Source: JBCBKL01 sp963922565 | Lineage (GTDB): Bacteria > Pseudomonadota > Alphaproteobacteria > Rhodobacterales > Rhodobacteraceae | Direction of reading: 5' to 3' | DNA: 64,000 nt | Assembly (NCBI GenBank): GCA_963922565.1 | Contig: CAWUIQ010000009.1 | Coordinates: 38,440-102,439 of the forward strand | Shown here: piece by piece, positions 25,284-33,949 of the stretch | How the letters are laid out: each line of letters begins with the position of its first letter | How positions within the stretch are numbered: the stretch's first letter is position 1 | Notes under the pieces: model-generated | Databases searched by the model: none | The model's input: the letters and a program-made list of their open reading frames with translations, nothing else | Told to the model about the DNA's origin: nothing | Made by a program: the position numbers and the translations under genes

Positions 25284-25553
25284 TCAGGCCTCTTCCCCGA
25301 ACTTGTCTGCCACAAGCGCTTTGACCGCGTCGGCCAGGGCACATGCATCCGGTCCAGTCGTTTCGACTTCGATAAATGTTCCCTTGGACGCTGCCAACAT
25401 CAAAAGTCCCATAATGCTGTCGCCTGATGCAGACAAGCCATCCCGAGAGACTTCGCACGTAGCGTCAAATGCCTCCACAACCTCGACAAGCTTGGCCGAG
25501 GCGCGCGCATGGAGGCCCTTTTCGTTCACGATCTGCAGTGAGATTTGCTTCAT
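25284..25553 (-). CDS. ptsH: Phosphocarrier protein HPr
   Basis: 89 residues; His15 in GLHARASAK is the PEP-dependent phosphorylation site and Ser46 in GDSIMGLL is the HprK target, both at canonical positions. With the mannose-type EIIA and HprK it forms a regulatory PTS with no sugar permease components here. Lies 6 bp downstream of the EIIA gene. Confidence 0.96.
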   Translation of the reverse strand: MKQISLQIVNEKGLHARASAKLVEVVEAFDATCEVSRDGLSASGDSIMGLLMLAASKGTFIEVETTGPDACALADAVKALVADKFGEEA

Positions 25554-25559
25554 TCAGAC

Positions 25560-25952
25560 TTATTCAGCAGTGACATTCTGACTGTCGATGTACTTCTTTC
25601 CCGCGTCGAGCGCGGCTCTGACGGCATCTGGTACACTCATATGCCTGCTTTTGGCCAGTTTGAGAAGCATCGGGAGGTTGGCACCGTACAAGATCCGCCG
25701 ATTTTGAGGCTGACAGGCCAAAAGGCTCAGGTTCGACGGCGACCCGCCAAAGAGATCAGTGACCACCACGACGCCGTCGCCCTGGTCAACCTCATCAGCG
25801 GCCTGGCAGATTTCCTTCTGCTTTAGTTCCCGGTCATGATCAGGTTCGATCGCTATGGCCCGCAGGCCGGGCTGCTTGCCCACCACATGTTCCATCGCGG
25901 CAAGGTATTCGCGGGCCAGGCCGCCATGGGCAACGATCACGATGCCTATCAA
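25560..25952 (-). CDS. PTS EIIA component, mannose/fructose family
   Basis: 130 residues; phosphorylatable His9 in VIVAHGGLAREYLAAMEHVVG, followed by VVVVTDLFGGSPSNLSL, the active-site loop of the EIIA-Man fold. No EIIB, EIIC or EIID lies nearby, so the role is likely regulatory. Overlaps rapZ by 4 bp. Confidence 0.94.
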   Translation of the reverse strand: MIGIVIVAHGGLAREYLAAMEHVVGKQPGLRAIAIEPDHDRELKQKEICQAADEVDQGDGVVVVTDLFGGSPSNLSLLACQPQNRRILYGANLPMLLKLAKSRHMSVPDAVRAALDAGKKYIDSQNVTAE

Positions 25953-26842
25953 TCGGATACCTCTTTGCGGTTTTTGCGGTCTAGTTCGCGGTGCCTAATT
26001 GACACCCGCCAGCCGCCCTTCGCAAGGGCAGCAGCCAGATTTTCTGCAATTGCAACAGAGCGATGTTGCCCCCCGGTACAACCGAACGCGACTGACAGAT
26101 GCGACTTTCCCTCATCGCGATAGGCCGGCAACAACCACTGCACGATATCATGCACTTTTTCCTCGAATTCGGAAAAGCGGGCGTCGTTCCGGATGTGATC
26201 CCGCACCGCCTGATCCTGACCTGTAAGGGTGCGCAGTTCCGGTACCCAATAGGGATTCGACAGAAACCGGCAATCGAAAACCATGTCGACAGACCGCGGC
26301 AGACCCCGTTTGTAGGAAAAGCTCTGCACCGCGACCGAAAGCAGGCTCTGCCCCTGTGGTGCAAACCAGTGTTCGACCTCGGCCCTTAGCTGATGAACAT
26401 TGAGGTTGCTGGTGTCGATCAGCACATCCGCCCGTTCCCGCAACGGGGCCAGCAGCGCCAGTTCCCGTTGAATGCCGGCCTCGACCCTGTCCTCTTCGGC
26501 CATCGGATGGCGACGCCGTGTTTCGGAAAAGCGGCGCAGCAGAATGTCTGTCGAACACTCGAGATAGAGCAGTTCGGGCACAAGATCGGGCATCTCGGCC
26601 ATCTGCCCCAAGAGGTCGGTCAGGTCCGTGTTCGAAAAGTGCCGATTACGCGGATCGATGCCAAGCGCCAGAGACCGATCCGTCGCCGGATCAGCCAAAA
26701 GCGGTTCGATCAAACGCAAAGGCATGTTGTCGATCACCTCGTATCCCAGGTCTTCCAGAACGCGGATTGCGCTCGTGCGTCCTGCCCCGGCGGGGCCTGT
26801 CACCAGCACGATCCGGCGTGTTTGAGGCGAGTTTTCGGTCAT
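25949..26842 (-). CDS. rapZ: RNase adapter / nucleotide-binding protein RapZ
   Basis: About 297 residues: P-loop GPAGAGRTSAI near the N-terminus, LGIDPRNR, LLRRFSETRRRHP and the C-terminal GCTGGQHRSVAIAENLA. In enterobacteria RapZ controls GlcN6P synthase via small RNAs; in alphaproteobacteria it accompanies hprK and PTS genes and its target is less clear. Starts at ATG 26842, overlapping the hprK stop. Confidence 0.95.
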   Translation of the reverse strand: MTENSPQTRRIVLVTGPAGAGRTSAIRVLEDLGYEVIDNMPLRLIEPLLADPATDRSLALGIDPRNRHFSNTDLTDLLGQMAEMPDLVPELLYLECSTDILLRRFSETRRRHPMAEEDRVEAGIQRELALLAPLRERADVLIDTSNLNVHQLRAEVEHWFAPQGQSLLSVAVQSFSYKRGLPRSVDMVFDCRFLSNPYWVPELRTLTGQDQAVRDHIRNDARFSEFEEKVHDIVQWLLPAYRDEGKSHLSVAFGCTGGQHRSVAIAENLAAALAKGGWRVSIRHRELDRKNRKEVSD

Positions 26843-27276
26843 GTTGGCGCCACTCTTCCGGCTTTGAGATATTGCAGGATGGCCGCAGGCCAAGCCGGGT
26901 TTTCCACTTTGTGAAGGCAGGGGAGCGCGATAGATTCCAATCTCAGATATCGCGCGGGCGGCAGGCGTTCGCTTTCGACCTCGTCGAGGTCGATAGCAAG
27001 CGCAAGCGGCGTTGGCCCGGTTGGTGCGGCATGCACAAGCCCGATCCCGCGTGCTTCGATCATCCCTGCAATGGTGGGCGGCGCGGCCGCGATCAGGCGG
27101 TCATCTTGGGCTTGGATCACCGTGCGGTCGTCCGAGACCAGCCGCGCACCAAGGCCCATCAATTGCAGAGCGAGACTTGATTTACCGCTGCCCGACGCTC
27201 CGGTGATCAACACGCCCTTTTCTCCGACCGCGACGCAGGATGCGTGCAGTATCGTGGAGTCCTTTTTTTGCGGCAT
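26839..27276 (-). CDS. hprK: HPr kinase/phosphorylase, short alphaproteobacterial form
   Basis: 145 residues, only the catalytic domain: Walker A GASGSGKSS (26-34), LVSDDRTVIQ, and the HprK signature MIEARGIGLVH. The N-terminal domain of Firmicute enzymes is absent, as usual in alphaproteobacteria. Acts on Ser46 of HPr. ATG 27276 is the only start that avoids overlap with chvG, whose stop ends at 27279. Confidence 0.93.
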   Translation of the reverse strand: MPQKKDSTILHASCVAVGEKGVLITGASGSGKSSLALQLMGLGARLVSDDRTVIQAQDDRLIAAAPPTIAGMIEARGIGLVHAAPTGPTPLALAIDLDEVESERLPPARYLRLESIALPCLHKVENPAWPAAILQYLKAGRVAPT

Positions 27277-27278
27277 CT

Positions 27279-28979
27279 CTAGACGGGCAGACCCACGACA
27301 AATCGGGCGCCCAGCGGCTCGGAGGTGATGTCGACATCGGTGGGCCGGATGTTTTCCGCCCAGATCACGCCGCCATGCGCTTCGACGATCTGTTTCGAGA
27401 TCGCGAGGCCAAGACCGGAATTGTTCCCGAAATGCTCTTGCGGCCGCTCGCTGTAGAAGCGTTTGAAGATCTTCGTCAGCGCACCGTCCGGGATACCGGG
27501 GCCGGTATCCTCGACCACGACCAGCACGCGGTTGGCCCGCTTGCGTACCCAGACCCGGATCGCGTCGCCGTCTTCGCAAAACGAAACCGCGTTCGTGATG
27601 AGGTTAACGAAGACCTGCGCAAGCCGCGGTTCGAGGCCCTGCACAACGATGGGTTCGTCCGGCATGTCGGTGATGAATTCGATGCCTTTGCTCTGCGCCT
27701 CGTCACCAAGATATTGGGTGAGGTTGTCGATGAGCTTGAGCAGGTTGAACGGCTCTTCTTCCTCTTTGACCAGTTCGGAATCGAGCCGGGAGGCGTTCGA
27801 AATGTCGCTGACCAGCCGGTCCAACCTGCGAACATCATGCTCGATGACGTCCAACAAGCGTTCGCGCTGTTCGTTTTTCTGGACCATCCGCAGCGTGCCC
27901 ACGGCCGATCGCAGTGACGCCAGCGGGTTCTTGATTTCGTGTGCGACGTCGGCGGCGAATTGTTCGTTGCCTTCAATCCGATTGTACAAGGCCGATATCA
28001 TGCCCCGCAGCGCGCCCGACAAGCGACCGATTTCGTCCGGCCGCGCGGTCAGATCGGGAATACGGATGCGTCCCGGATTGACGTTCTTCTTGTTCTTGTC
28101 GCGCCCCAACTCCGCCGCTTCGGCCAGATCGGCCAGCGGGTTGGCGATTGTCGAGGCCAGAACCAGGCTGAGGCCGATCGAAACGAGCGTCGCGATCACG
28201 AACATCTGCAACACGCGTTCCCGTTCACTGCGCACAAGCGTATCGATTTCACCTTCGGCGCTGGTGATACCAACCACACCGATCGTGCGGGTGCCCTGCT
28301 TGATCGGGGTCACGACCTGGAACGAATTGCCGCCGGCGGAGTCCACGCTGTCGCGCACTTGGGTGCCACCAGCCAGTGAGACAGGAACAAGCGCCCTTAA
28401 CTGTTCGTCGATCGGCACGACATCCGGATCGCCGCTGCGTGAAAACGGATGGGAAATGCTATCCCAGAGCCAACTCAGACCATCGGTTAGAATGGTTTGT
28501 CGGTCGTCCAGCAAAAGCTGCCGTTCAGAGGCGTCGAGACTGCCTTCGCTGCGCGCGACGAGGTTTTGGTTGATGTCGAACACGAAAACCTCGATCCCGC
28601 TGCGCAGATCGAGTTCGTCGAGGGTTTCGATGACATCAACACCATCTCCGGTCACGAGGTTGACAGGTATGCCCACGGGCACCTGCGCCTCGATAACATC
28701 GGCGACCAGTTCAGCCTCGCTGACCAGCGATGAAATCCGCTGGATCGCCAGGCTGTCGCGCGTCGAATTGAGATAGAGAATACCGGCAACCAGAACGTTC
28801 AACGCGATCAGGTTGAACGTAATGATCTTCCGGGTAAGGGGTGAGGCGCGTAGGGAAAACAGGCCGCGGCGGGCGCGGCTTTCGCGCATTTCACCTGCGG
28901 CTGCACTTTCCGGTGCAACCCAGTCCTCGCCTAGGACGACATCGACTTCACGCGATGCAGTGGCGGACAGGTCCCTCAA
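27279..28979 (-). CDS. chvG: Sensor histidine kinase ChvG
   Basis: 566 residues: cytoplasmic N-terminus, TM1 about 50-70, a periplasmic sensor domain of about 200 residues, TM2 near 260, HAMP, then HisKA with phospho-His in FAADVAHEIKNPLASLRSAV, and HATPase (NLITNAVSF, EDTGPGIPDGAL, NNSGLGLAISKQI). ChvG/ExoS responds to acid or envelope conditions and phosphorylates ChvI. It lies between chvI and hprK, an arrangement conserved in alphaproteobacteria. Confidence 0.94.
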   Translation of the reverse strand: MRDLSATASREVDVVLGEDWVAPESAAAGEMRESRARRGLFSLRASPLTRKIITFNLIALNVLVAGILYLNSTRDSLAIQRISSLVSEAELVADVIEAQVPVGIPVNLVTGDGVDVIETLDELDLRSGIEVFVFDINQNLVARSEGSLDASERQLLLDDRQTILTDGLSWLWDSISHPFSRSGDPDVVPIDEQLRALVPVSLAGGTQVRDSVDSAGGNSFQVVTPIKQGTRTIGVVGITSAEGEIDTLVRSERERVLQMFVIATLVSIGLSLVLASTIANPLADLAEAAELGRDKNKKNVNPGRIRIPDLTARPDEIGRLSGALRGMISALYNRIEGNEQFAADVAHEIKNPLASLRSAVGTLRMVQKNEQRERLLDVIEHDVRRLDRLVSDISNASRLDSELVKEEEEPFNLLKLIDNLTQYLGDEAQSKGIEFITDMPDEPIVVQGLEPRLAQVFVNLITNAVSFCEDGDAIRVWVRKRANRVLVVVEDTGPGIPDGALTKIFKRFYSERPQEHFGNNSGLGLAISKQIVEAHGGVIWAENIRPTDVDITSEPLGARFVVGLPV

Positions 28980-29014
28980 CTACCACCCCTTTTCCGAGCG
29001 ACGGCTTGCGCGCC

Positions 29015-29716
29015 TTATTCCTCGTTATAGCGATAGCCGATGCCATAAAGCGTTTCAATCGCAGAGAAACTTTCGTCCGCGCTGCGCATCTTCTTACGAA
29101 GGCGCTTGATATGGCTGTCGATGGTGCGGTCGTCGACGTAGACTTGATCGTCATAGGCGACATCCATCAACTGGTCGCGGCTTTTGACAAAACCCGGGCG
29201 TTGCGCAAGCGCCTGCAGCAGCAGGAATTCCGTAACCGTCAAAGAAACGTCGCGACCTTTCCAGGTCACCGCGTGACGTAGCGGATCCATACGCAGGTGA
29301 CCGCGTTCCATCACCTTGGTCTCTTCGGTGTCGCCGGTCACTTCACCCGCGACCGCATCCTGACGACGCAGCAGCGCGCGGATCCGTTCGACCAGCAGGC
29401 GCTGCGAGAACGGCTTTTTGACATAATCGTCGGCGCCCATGCGCAGGCCGAGTACTTCGTCGATCTCGTCATCTTTCGATGTCAGAAAGATCACCGGCAT
29501 CGTTGTCTTCTGACGCAGACGCTGCAGCAGATCCATGCCATCCATGCGCGGCATCTTGATATCCAAGACCGCCATGTCAGGCATTTTCTTGTTGAACGCA
29601 TCGAGAGCCGCTTGGCCGTCGTTATAAGTCTCGACCTCGAAGCCTTCTGCTTCCAGCGTCATCGAGACGGAGGTGAGGATGTTCCGATCATCATCAACCA
29701 GTGCAATCTTAGACAT
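29015..29716 (-). CDS. chvI: Response regulator ChvI (OmpR family)
   Basis: 233 residues: receiver with phospho-Asp52 (AVLDIKMPRMDG), Lys in DDYVKKPFS, and a C-terminal winged helix (SLTVTEFLLLQALAQRPGFV, DDRTIDSHIKRLRKKMR). MSKIALVDDD at 29716 is the natural start; residues upstream of it in frame are not receiver-like. Divergent from pckA across a region with phased AATTG repeats. Confidence 0.95.
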   Translation of the reverse strand: MSKIALVDDDRNILTSVSMTLEAEGFEVETYNDGQAALDAFNKKMPDMAVLDIKMPRMDGMDLLQRLRQKTTMPVIFLTSKDDEIDEVLGLRMGADDYVKKPFSQRLLVERIRALLRRQDAVAGEVTGDTEETKVMERGHLRMDPLRHAVTWKGRDVSLTVTEFLLLQALAQRPGFVKSRDQLMDVAYDDQVYVDDRTIDSHIKRLRKKMRSADESFSAIETLYGIGYRYNEE

Positions 29717-30051
29717 TGCGAGTTTCCTTGTCCTGCTCGACCTGCGGCCGTTTTGTCCCATAGTTCCGATCTGACAGTCCGAATCAACCGCCAAGTCAGA
29801 ATCAGCCATCGCAATTGGGCACAATTGGGGCCTAATTGAGTTACGATTGGATAAATTGTTGCTTTTTTGAGACCAGTTGCCGGCCTGAAATGACGCCTCG
29901 CGGTCAATCGAGAGGTTGATGGCGCTAACTGCGTCAAACCCTCCTGTTCATGCTGTAAACCACCATGATAAGACCCCCGGGCAGGCTGTATTTTAGTACC
30001 TTGGCGCCTGCCCAAGGAACCTCCGCGCGCAGCGGACACAGGAGAAAAACC
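29717..30051. other. chvI-pckA divergent intergenic region
   Basis: 335 bp without a convincing gene. It holds the AATTG repeat array (29813-29858), a T-rich stretch near 29863-29868, and near the right end the AGGAGA ribosome-binding site of pckA. It must contain both divergent promoters. Confidence 0.6.
29813..29858. repeat. Helically phased AATTG repeats between chvI and pckA
   Basis: AATTG at 29813, 29823, 29834 and 29854, plus GATTG at 29845: five copies spaced 10, 11, 11 and 9 bp. They would lie on one face of the helix. The first three are followed by G or A runs. Probably binding sites for a regulator of one or both divergent genes (inference). Confidence 0.55.
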
Positions 30052-31650
30052 ATGACATCAGGACGGGTTAACCCGCAGTTTCGGCTTGAAGATCAGGGGA
30101 TCGAAGGGCTGGGACATGTCTACTACAACCTGATCGAACCTGCGCTTATCGAGCTGGCGCTCGCCCGTGGCGAAGGCACCCTCGGCAAAGGCGGAACCTT
30201 CCTTGTTTCGACCGGAAAGTTCACCGGACGGTCACCCAAGGACAAGCATGTGGTGAAAACCGACAGCGTCGCCGACACAATCTGGTGGGAAAATAACGCT
30301 GCGATGTCGTCCGAAGGTTTCGACGCGCTTTACACCGACATGTTGGCGCACATGAAGGGGCGCGACTATTTCGTACAAGACCTGGTGGGTGGTGCCGATC
30401 CGTCCTACGCGATCAATGTGCGGATGGTGACCGAGCTTGCTTGGCACGGCCTATTCATCCGCCACTTGCTGCGCCGACCGGACCGCGAAGACCTGAATGA
30501 CTTCGTTGCGGACTTCACCGTGATCAACTGCCCCTCTTTCAAGGCGGACCCGGCCAAGCATGGATGCCGTTCCGAAACTGTGATCGCGCTTAACTTCGAT
30601 CGCAAGCTGATCCTGATCGGCGGTACGGAATATGCCGGCGAAAACAAGAAGTCGGTCTTTACACTTCTTAACTACATCCTGCCGGAACGCGGGGTGATGC
30701 CGATGCATTGTTCGGCCAACCACGCCAAGGGCAATCCCGTCGATACGGCGATCTTCTTCGGCCTGTCCGGTACCGGAAAGACGACCCTGTCCGCCGATCC
30801 CGAGCGGGTGCTGATCGGCGATGACGAACACGGCTGGTCGGATCGCGGCACGTTCAACTTCGAAGGCGGCTGTTATGCCAAGACCATCAACCTGTCGCCC
30901 GAGGCTGAGCCTGAGATTTTCGCCACCACCGAAAAGTTCGCGACGGTCATCGAGAACATGGTGTTCGATGCCGAAACCAAGGATCTCGACTTTGAGGATG
31001 ACAGCCTGACCGCGAACATGCGCTGCGCCTATCCTCTGCACTATATTTCTAATGCGTCGCCCAATGCGCTTGGGGGTCACCCCAAAAACATCATCATGCT
31101 GACCTGTGACGCGTTCGGCGTTCTGCCTCCGATCGCGCGGCTGACCCCGGCCCAGGCGATGTATCACTTCCTTTCGGGCTTCACCTCCAAGGTCGCCGGA
31201 ACCGAGCGTGGGGTGACCGAACCCGAGCCGACCTTTTCGACCTGCTTTGGCGCACCGTTCATGCCGCGCCGCCCAGAGATCTATGGCAACCTCTTGCGCG
31301 AAAAGATAGCGCAGCACGGCGCGACCTGCTGGCTGGTCAATACGGGATGGACTGGCGGTGCCTATGGGACCGGATCGCGGATGCCGATCCGCGCAACCCG
31401 TGCGTTGCTGACCGCGGCGCTGGACGGGTCATTGGTCAAAGGTGAGTTCCGCAAGGATCCGAACTTTGGCTTTGACGTGCCCGTCAGCGTACAAGGCGTT
31501 GCGGATATCTTGCTGGATCCACGGCGCACATGGGACGACGCCGACGCATATGACGCGCAGGCAGCGAAATTGGTCGAGATGTTCTCGACCAATTTTGAGC
31601 AATACTCGCCTTACATCGATGACGACGTGAGAGCGGCCGCGATCGGCTAG
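30052..31650 (+). CDS. pckA: Phosphoenolpyruvate carboxykinase (ATP)
   Basis: 532 residues. Kinase-1a P-loop GLSGTGKTTLS, RSPKDKHVV, HCSANHAKGNP and IGDDEHGWSDRGTFNFEGGC are PckA(ATP) signatures. Converts oxaloacetate to PEP, the entry of gluconeogenesis, supplying the phosphodonor of the neighbouring PTS. ATG 30052 has AGGAGA 7 bp upstream. Confidence 0.97.
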   Translation: MTSGRVNPQFRLEDQGIEGLGHVYYNLIEPALIELALARGEGTLGKGGTFLVSTGKFTGRSPKDKHVVKTDSVADTIWWENNAAMSSEGFDALYTDMLAHMKGRDYFVQDLVGGADPSYAINVRMVTELAWHGLFIRHLLRRPDREDLNDFVADFTVINCPSFKADPAKHGCRSETVIALNFDRKLILIGGTEYAGENKKSVFTLLNYILPERGVMPMHCSANHAKGNPVDTAIFFGLSGTGKTTLSADPERVLIGDDEHGWSDRGTFNFEGGCYAKTINLSPEAEPEIFATTEKFATVIENMVFDAETKDLDFEDDSLTANMRCAYPLHYISNASPNALGGHPKNIIMLTCDAFGVLPPIARLTPAQAMYHFLSGFTSKVAGTERGVTEPEPTFSTCFGAPFMPRRPEIYGNLLREKIAQHGATCWLVNTGWTGGAYGTGSRMPIRATRALLTAALDGSLVKGEFRKDPNFGFDVPVSVQGVADILLDPRRTWDDADAYDAQAAKLVEMFSTNFEQYSPYIDDDVRAAAIG

Positions 31651-32390
31651 GCGGCGCGGCGCGGCGCTGCCTTCGGGGCCGCTGCCGGTTCAATATCGTC
31701 GAGCGGGGTGTCGAGCAGATAGGGCAGATCATCCCGGTGAACATAGCCCAGATAGCCTTCTACACACTTGTTTCGTCCCTGCAGGGCCCATTGCAGCGCA
31801 CCGGGCTCTGCGTGGATCCAACCTGCGCGCGCGGCCCAGCCTTTGAAGACAACCGACTTCGCCATGAAGGCCACGACATGATCGGGATCCCAATGCTGGA
31901 TGGCCTCCCAGAACCCATAGCGGCTTAGAACGCAGGACAGACCGCTGCCCCGGTACCGTTCATTCGACGGATCAATCCAGAACTCGCCATAATAGGCTAT
32001 CGTCCCTTTCATGCGGGTCGCCCCGGGGCCTACGCGATATCTCGACCGGCTTAGATTGAGATCGACGCCGGTAGGCGGGAATTCCCGGAAGTGGTCGGTG
32101 AAGTATTCGGCCACCGTCTGCTGACCCGTGTCGAGCAGACGCAACGCCTGCGTATGCATGATCTCGCCGTCCGCATTCCGACCGATCACCCAGAACGCGT
32201 TGCCGCGCCCCAGATCATGCAGATCCGGATCAAATGGGGCACCGATGCCCTGCTTGGGACGAGATTTCCTTACCAGCGACCGATAAATGCCAAAATCATA
32301 TCCGACAGTGAGAGAGACACCTTCCTCGGCAAGGATGTGTGCGGTCTTTGCAATAAAGCGTTCGCCATACCGAACGTTTTGAAAAGTCAT
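31647..32390 (-). CDS. Unrecognised protein with possible GNAT-like acyltransferase fold
   Basis: 247 residues from MTFQNVRYGERF (GGGAGAG ribosome-binding site upstream). No named family is recognised. The C-terminal half shows GEFWIDPSNERYRGSGLSCV, whose R-x-x-G-x-G-L resembles the acetyl-CoA loop of GNAT enzymes, then VVAFMAKSVVFKGWAARAGW, similar to the last GNAT strand/helix. The tail is Ala/Pro-rich. It is followed upstream by a LysR-like gene in the same direction; the two may work together. Confidence 0.6.
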   Translation of the reverse strand: MTFQNVRYGERFIAKTAHILAEEGVSLTVGYDFGIYRSLVRKSRPKQGIGAPFDPDLHDLGRGNAFWVIGRNADGEIMHTQALRLLDTGQQTVAEYFTDHFREFPPTGVDLNLSRSRYRVGPGATRMKGTIAYYGEFWIDPSNERYRGSGLSCVLSRYGFWEAIQHWDPDHVVAFMAKSVVFKGWAARAGWIHAEPGALQWALQGRNKCVEGYLGYVHRDDLPYLLDTPLDDIEPAAAPKAAPRRAA

Positions 32391-32463
32391 GTGTAACTCT
32401 CCCTTCGACATCGTCTCAGGGATGAGTGTAGTCAATAAATCTGCTAATACCCAGTTTTGATTG

Positions 32464-33333
32464 TTATAAAGCGAACTCCACAGCTGCGTCGGCTGGCATC
32501 TGCTCAAGCATAGATTGATCCAAACCCTGAATTTTAACGCTATCAGCCCTGTCTACAAAGACGAGCAGGGCGAAACTTCCGTCCGGCATTCGGGCACCCA
32601 TCAAGAGCCTTTGATAGGCAAGAGGCACAGGTTCACCCACCGAATCACGTGGAACGCGGGTCGCAACCTGGTCAAGTCTCATCGAATGCGATGCCTTCAC
32701 TTCGAGGAATGGCACACGCATGATATCAGCGAATTCTGCACCGCCGGGGAACTGGTCAAGCGCGCGTCCAACGCTGCTGCGGGCATTCGCCCAACCCCAC
32801 CAGGCCGAATAGAAAGAGCGTTCGCCGACCTCGACGCAGATCCAGCCCGCTTCGGTCTCGCGATAGACCAGCGCATAGGGACGGACCTTCGCAAGGTGCT
32901 CGCTTTCGAGGTGGCCGCAACTGTCAGCCCATCCCTGAATGGCCGCGCGCAACAGATCCGATTTACCATTCCAGATCTCGCTGATCGGTTGCTGCTGCTG
33001 ATAATAGCTCCAGCCGTCGTCGTTTTCGTAAGCCAGCCGCATCATGCCGTCGATGTGACCAAGCTGGCCCTGCAGCCACAGCTGGCCCCGCGAAATAAGC
33101 GATAATGCCGATGGTAACGCCATCTCGCCTTCCGGCGTTAACCGATAGCGGCGGTCCTCAACAATAAACAGAGAGACACCCATCACAGCTTCCAAGGTTT
33201 CGATATGACGGCGAACAGTCTGCCGGGTGCTGCCAAGTTGATCGACAGCATGCGACAGGTTCAGCGTGCGCGCGAGCGTCACAAAGGAGCGCGCCATCTC
33301 GAAGAGAAGTGGGTGGTGTAGGGGTGCGTTCAT
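32464..33333 (-). CDS. LysR-type HTH protein with atypical C-terminal domain
   Basis: 289 residues. The N-terminal winged helix (FVTLARTLNLSHAVDQLGST, then RQTVRRHIETLEAVMGVSLF and YRLTPEGEMAL) is LysR-like. The remainder (about 95-289) is Trp-rich and lacks the usual periplasmic-binding-protein-like sensor pattern (no clear regulatory LTTR domain); it ends with DGSFALLVFVDRADSVKIQG. Probably a regulator of the adjacent GNAT-like gene and/or of itself. Confidence 0.7.
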   Translation of the reverse strand: MNAPLHHPLLFEMARSFVTLARTLNLSHAVDQLGSTRQTVRRHIETLEAVMGVSLFIVEDRRYRLTPEGEMALPSALSLISRGQLWLQGQLGHIDGMMRLAYENDDGWSYYQQQQPISEIWNGKSDLLRAAIQGWADSCGHLESEHLAKVRPYALVYRETEAGWICVEVGERSFYSAWWGWANARSSVGRALDQFPGGAEFADIMRVPFLEVKASHSMRLDQVATRVPRDSVGEPVPLAYQRLLMGARMPDGSFALLVFVDRADSVKIQGLDQSMLEQMPADAAVEFAL

Positions 33334-33362
33334 ATCAATCTGCTCTCAGGCGACTACCCTAC

Positions 33363-33402
33363 TGTATGATCTATAATCCATCAATGGTAAATTGATCATA
33401 CA
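33363..33402. promoter_or_regulatory. Long inverted repeat in the LysR-like / XRE divergent region
   Basis: TGTATGATC (33363-33371) and GATCATACA (33394-33402) are perfect 9-bp inverted arms separated by 22 bp of AT-rich DNA. TATAAT (33411-33416), a likely -10 of the XRE gene, lies 8 bp to the right. Separation of about three turns centre to centre suggests a dimer-of-dimers operator. Confidence 0.6.
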
Positions 33403-33529
33403 ATAACGGCTATAATTTCACCCCTAGATGGAAAATTTGTGCTCAAAAAATGTAAAAATTCACTCAATTGAACCAATGCGGGAAATCGAACATCCATGAG
33501 TGGAAGGCAAACCGGAGGTAAAAAGTAGT

Positions 33530-33886
33530 ATGTCTCACCCAGTAGATGTTCATGTTGGTCGTCGTTTGAAGCAGATCCGGACTCTCCGTCGCATGTCGCA
33601 GACGGATGTGGCTCGTCACCTGAATTTGTCGTTCCAGCAGATTCAGAAATATGAAATCGGCTCTAACCGCATTGCGGCAAGCCGGCTGTACGAACTTTCG
33701 AAAATTCTAGGCGTTCCAACGTCTTACTTCTTCGAAGGTTTGCACGAAAGTGCAGATGACATGCCCCGCGACAAGGGCATCGACATCGTGACGGCGGTCG
33801 CCGCGATCGAAGACGAAAAGGTAAAGAGTCGAATCGTTACGTTCATTGAAGATGTTTCTGGCATGACGGTCGCACGCCGCGCCTGA
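33530..33886 (+). CDS. XRE-family helix-turn-helix regulator
   Basis: 118 residues: HTH about 13-67 (LKQIRTLRRMSQTDVARHLN, FQQIQKYEIGSNRIAASRLY), then GVPTSYFFEGL, and a short acidic C-terminal helix region. Belongs to the single-domain XRE regulators common in roseobacters. GGAGGT 10 bp upstream of ATG 33530 decides the start; a GTG at 33500 is in frame. A ten-codon ORF (33496-33528) ends just before the start. A terminator follows. Confidence 0.9.
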   Translation: MSHPVDVHVGRRLKQIRTLRRMSQTDVARHLNLSFQQIQKYEIGSNRIAASRLYELSKILGVPTSYFFEGLHESADDMPRDKGIDIVTAVAAIEDEKVKSRIVTFIEDVSGMTVARRA

Positions 33887-33915
33887 TACCTTTTCACAAG
33901 TTTACTTGTCTGTGC

Positions 33916-33949
33916 AGCACCGCCTCGACGTAGGCGGTGCTTTGCTTTT
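33916..33949 (+). terminator. Intrinsic terminator after the XRE gene
   Basis: AGCACCGCC (33916-33924) and GGCGGTGCT (33933-33941), 8-base loop, followed by TTGCTTTT. A 9-bp perfect stem and T-rich tail support rho-independent termination. Confidence 0.85.

Noticed and set aside
27463..28776. 437-residue plus-strand frame opposite chvG
   Set aside because: Ser/Arg-rich antisense of the kinase gene, which has intact HisKA/HATPase motifs.
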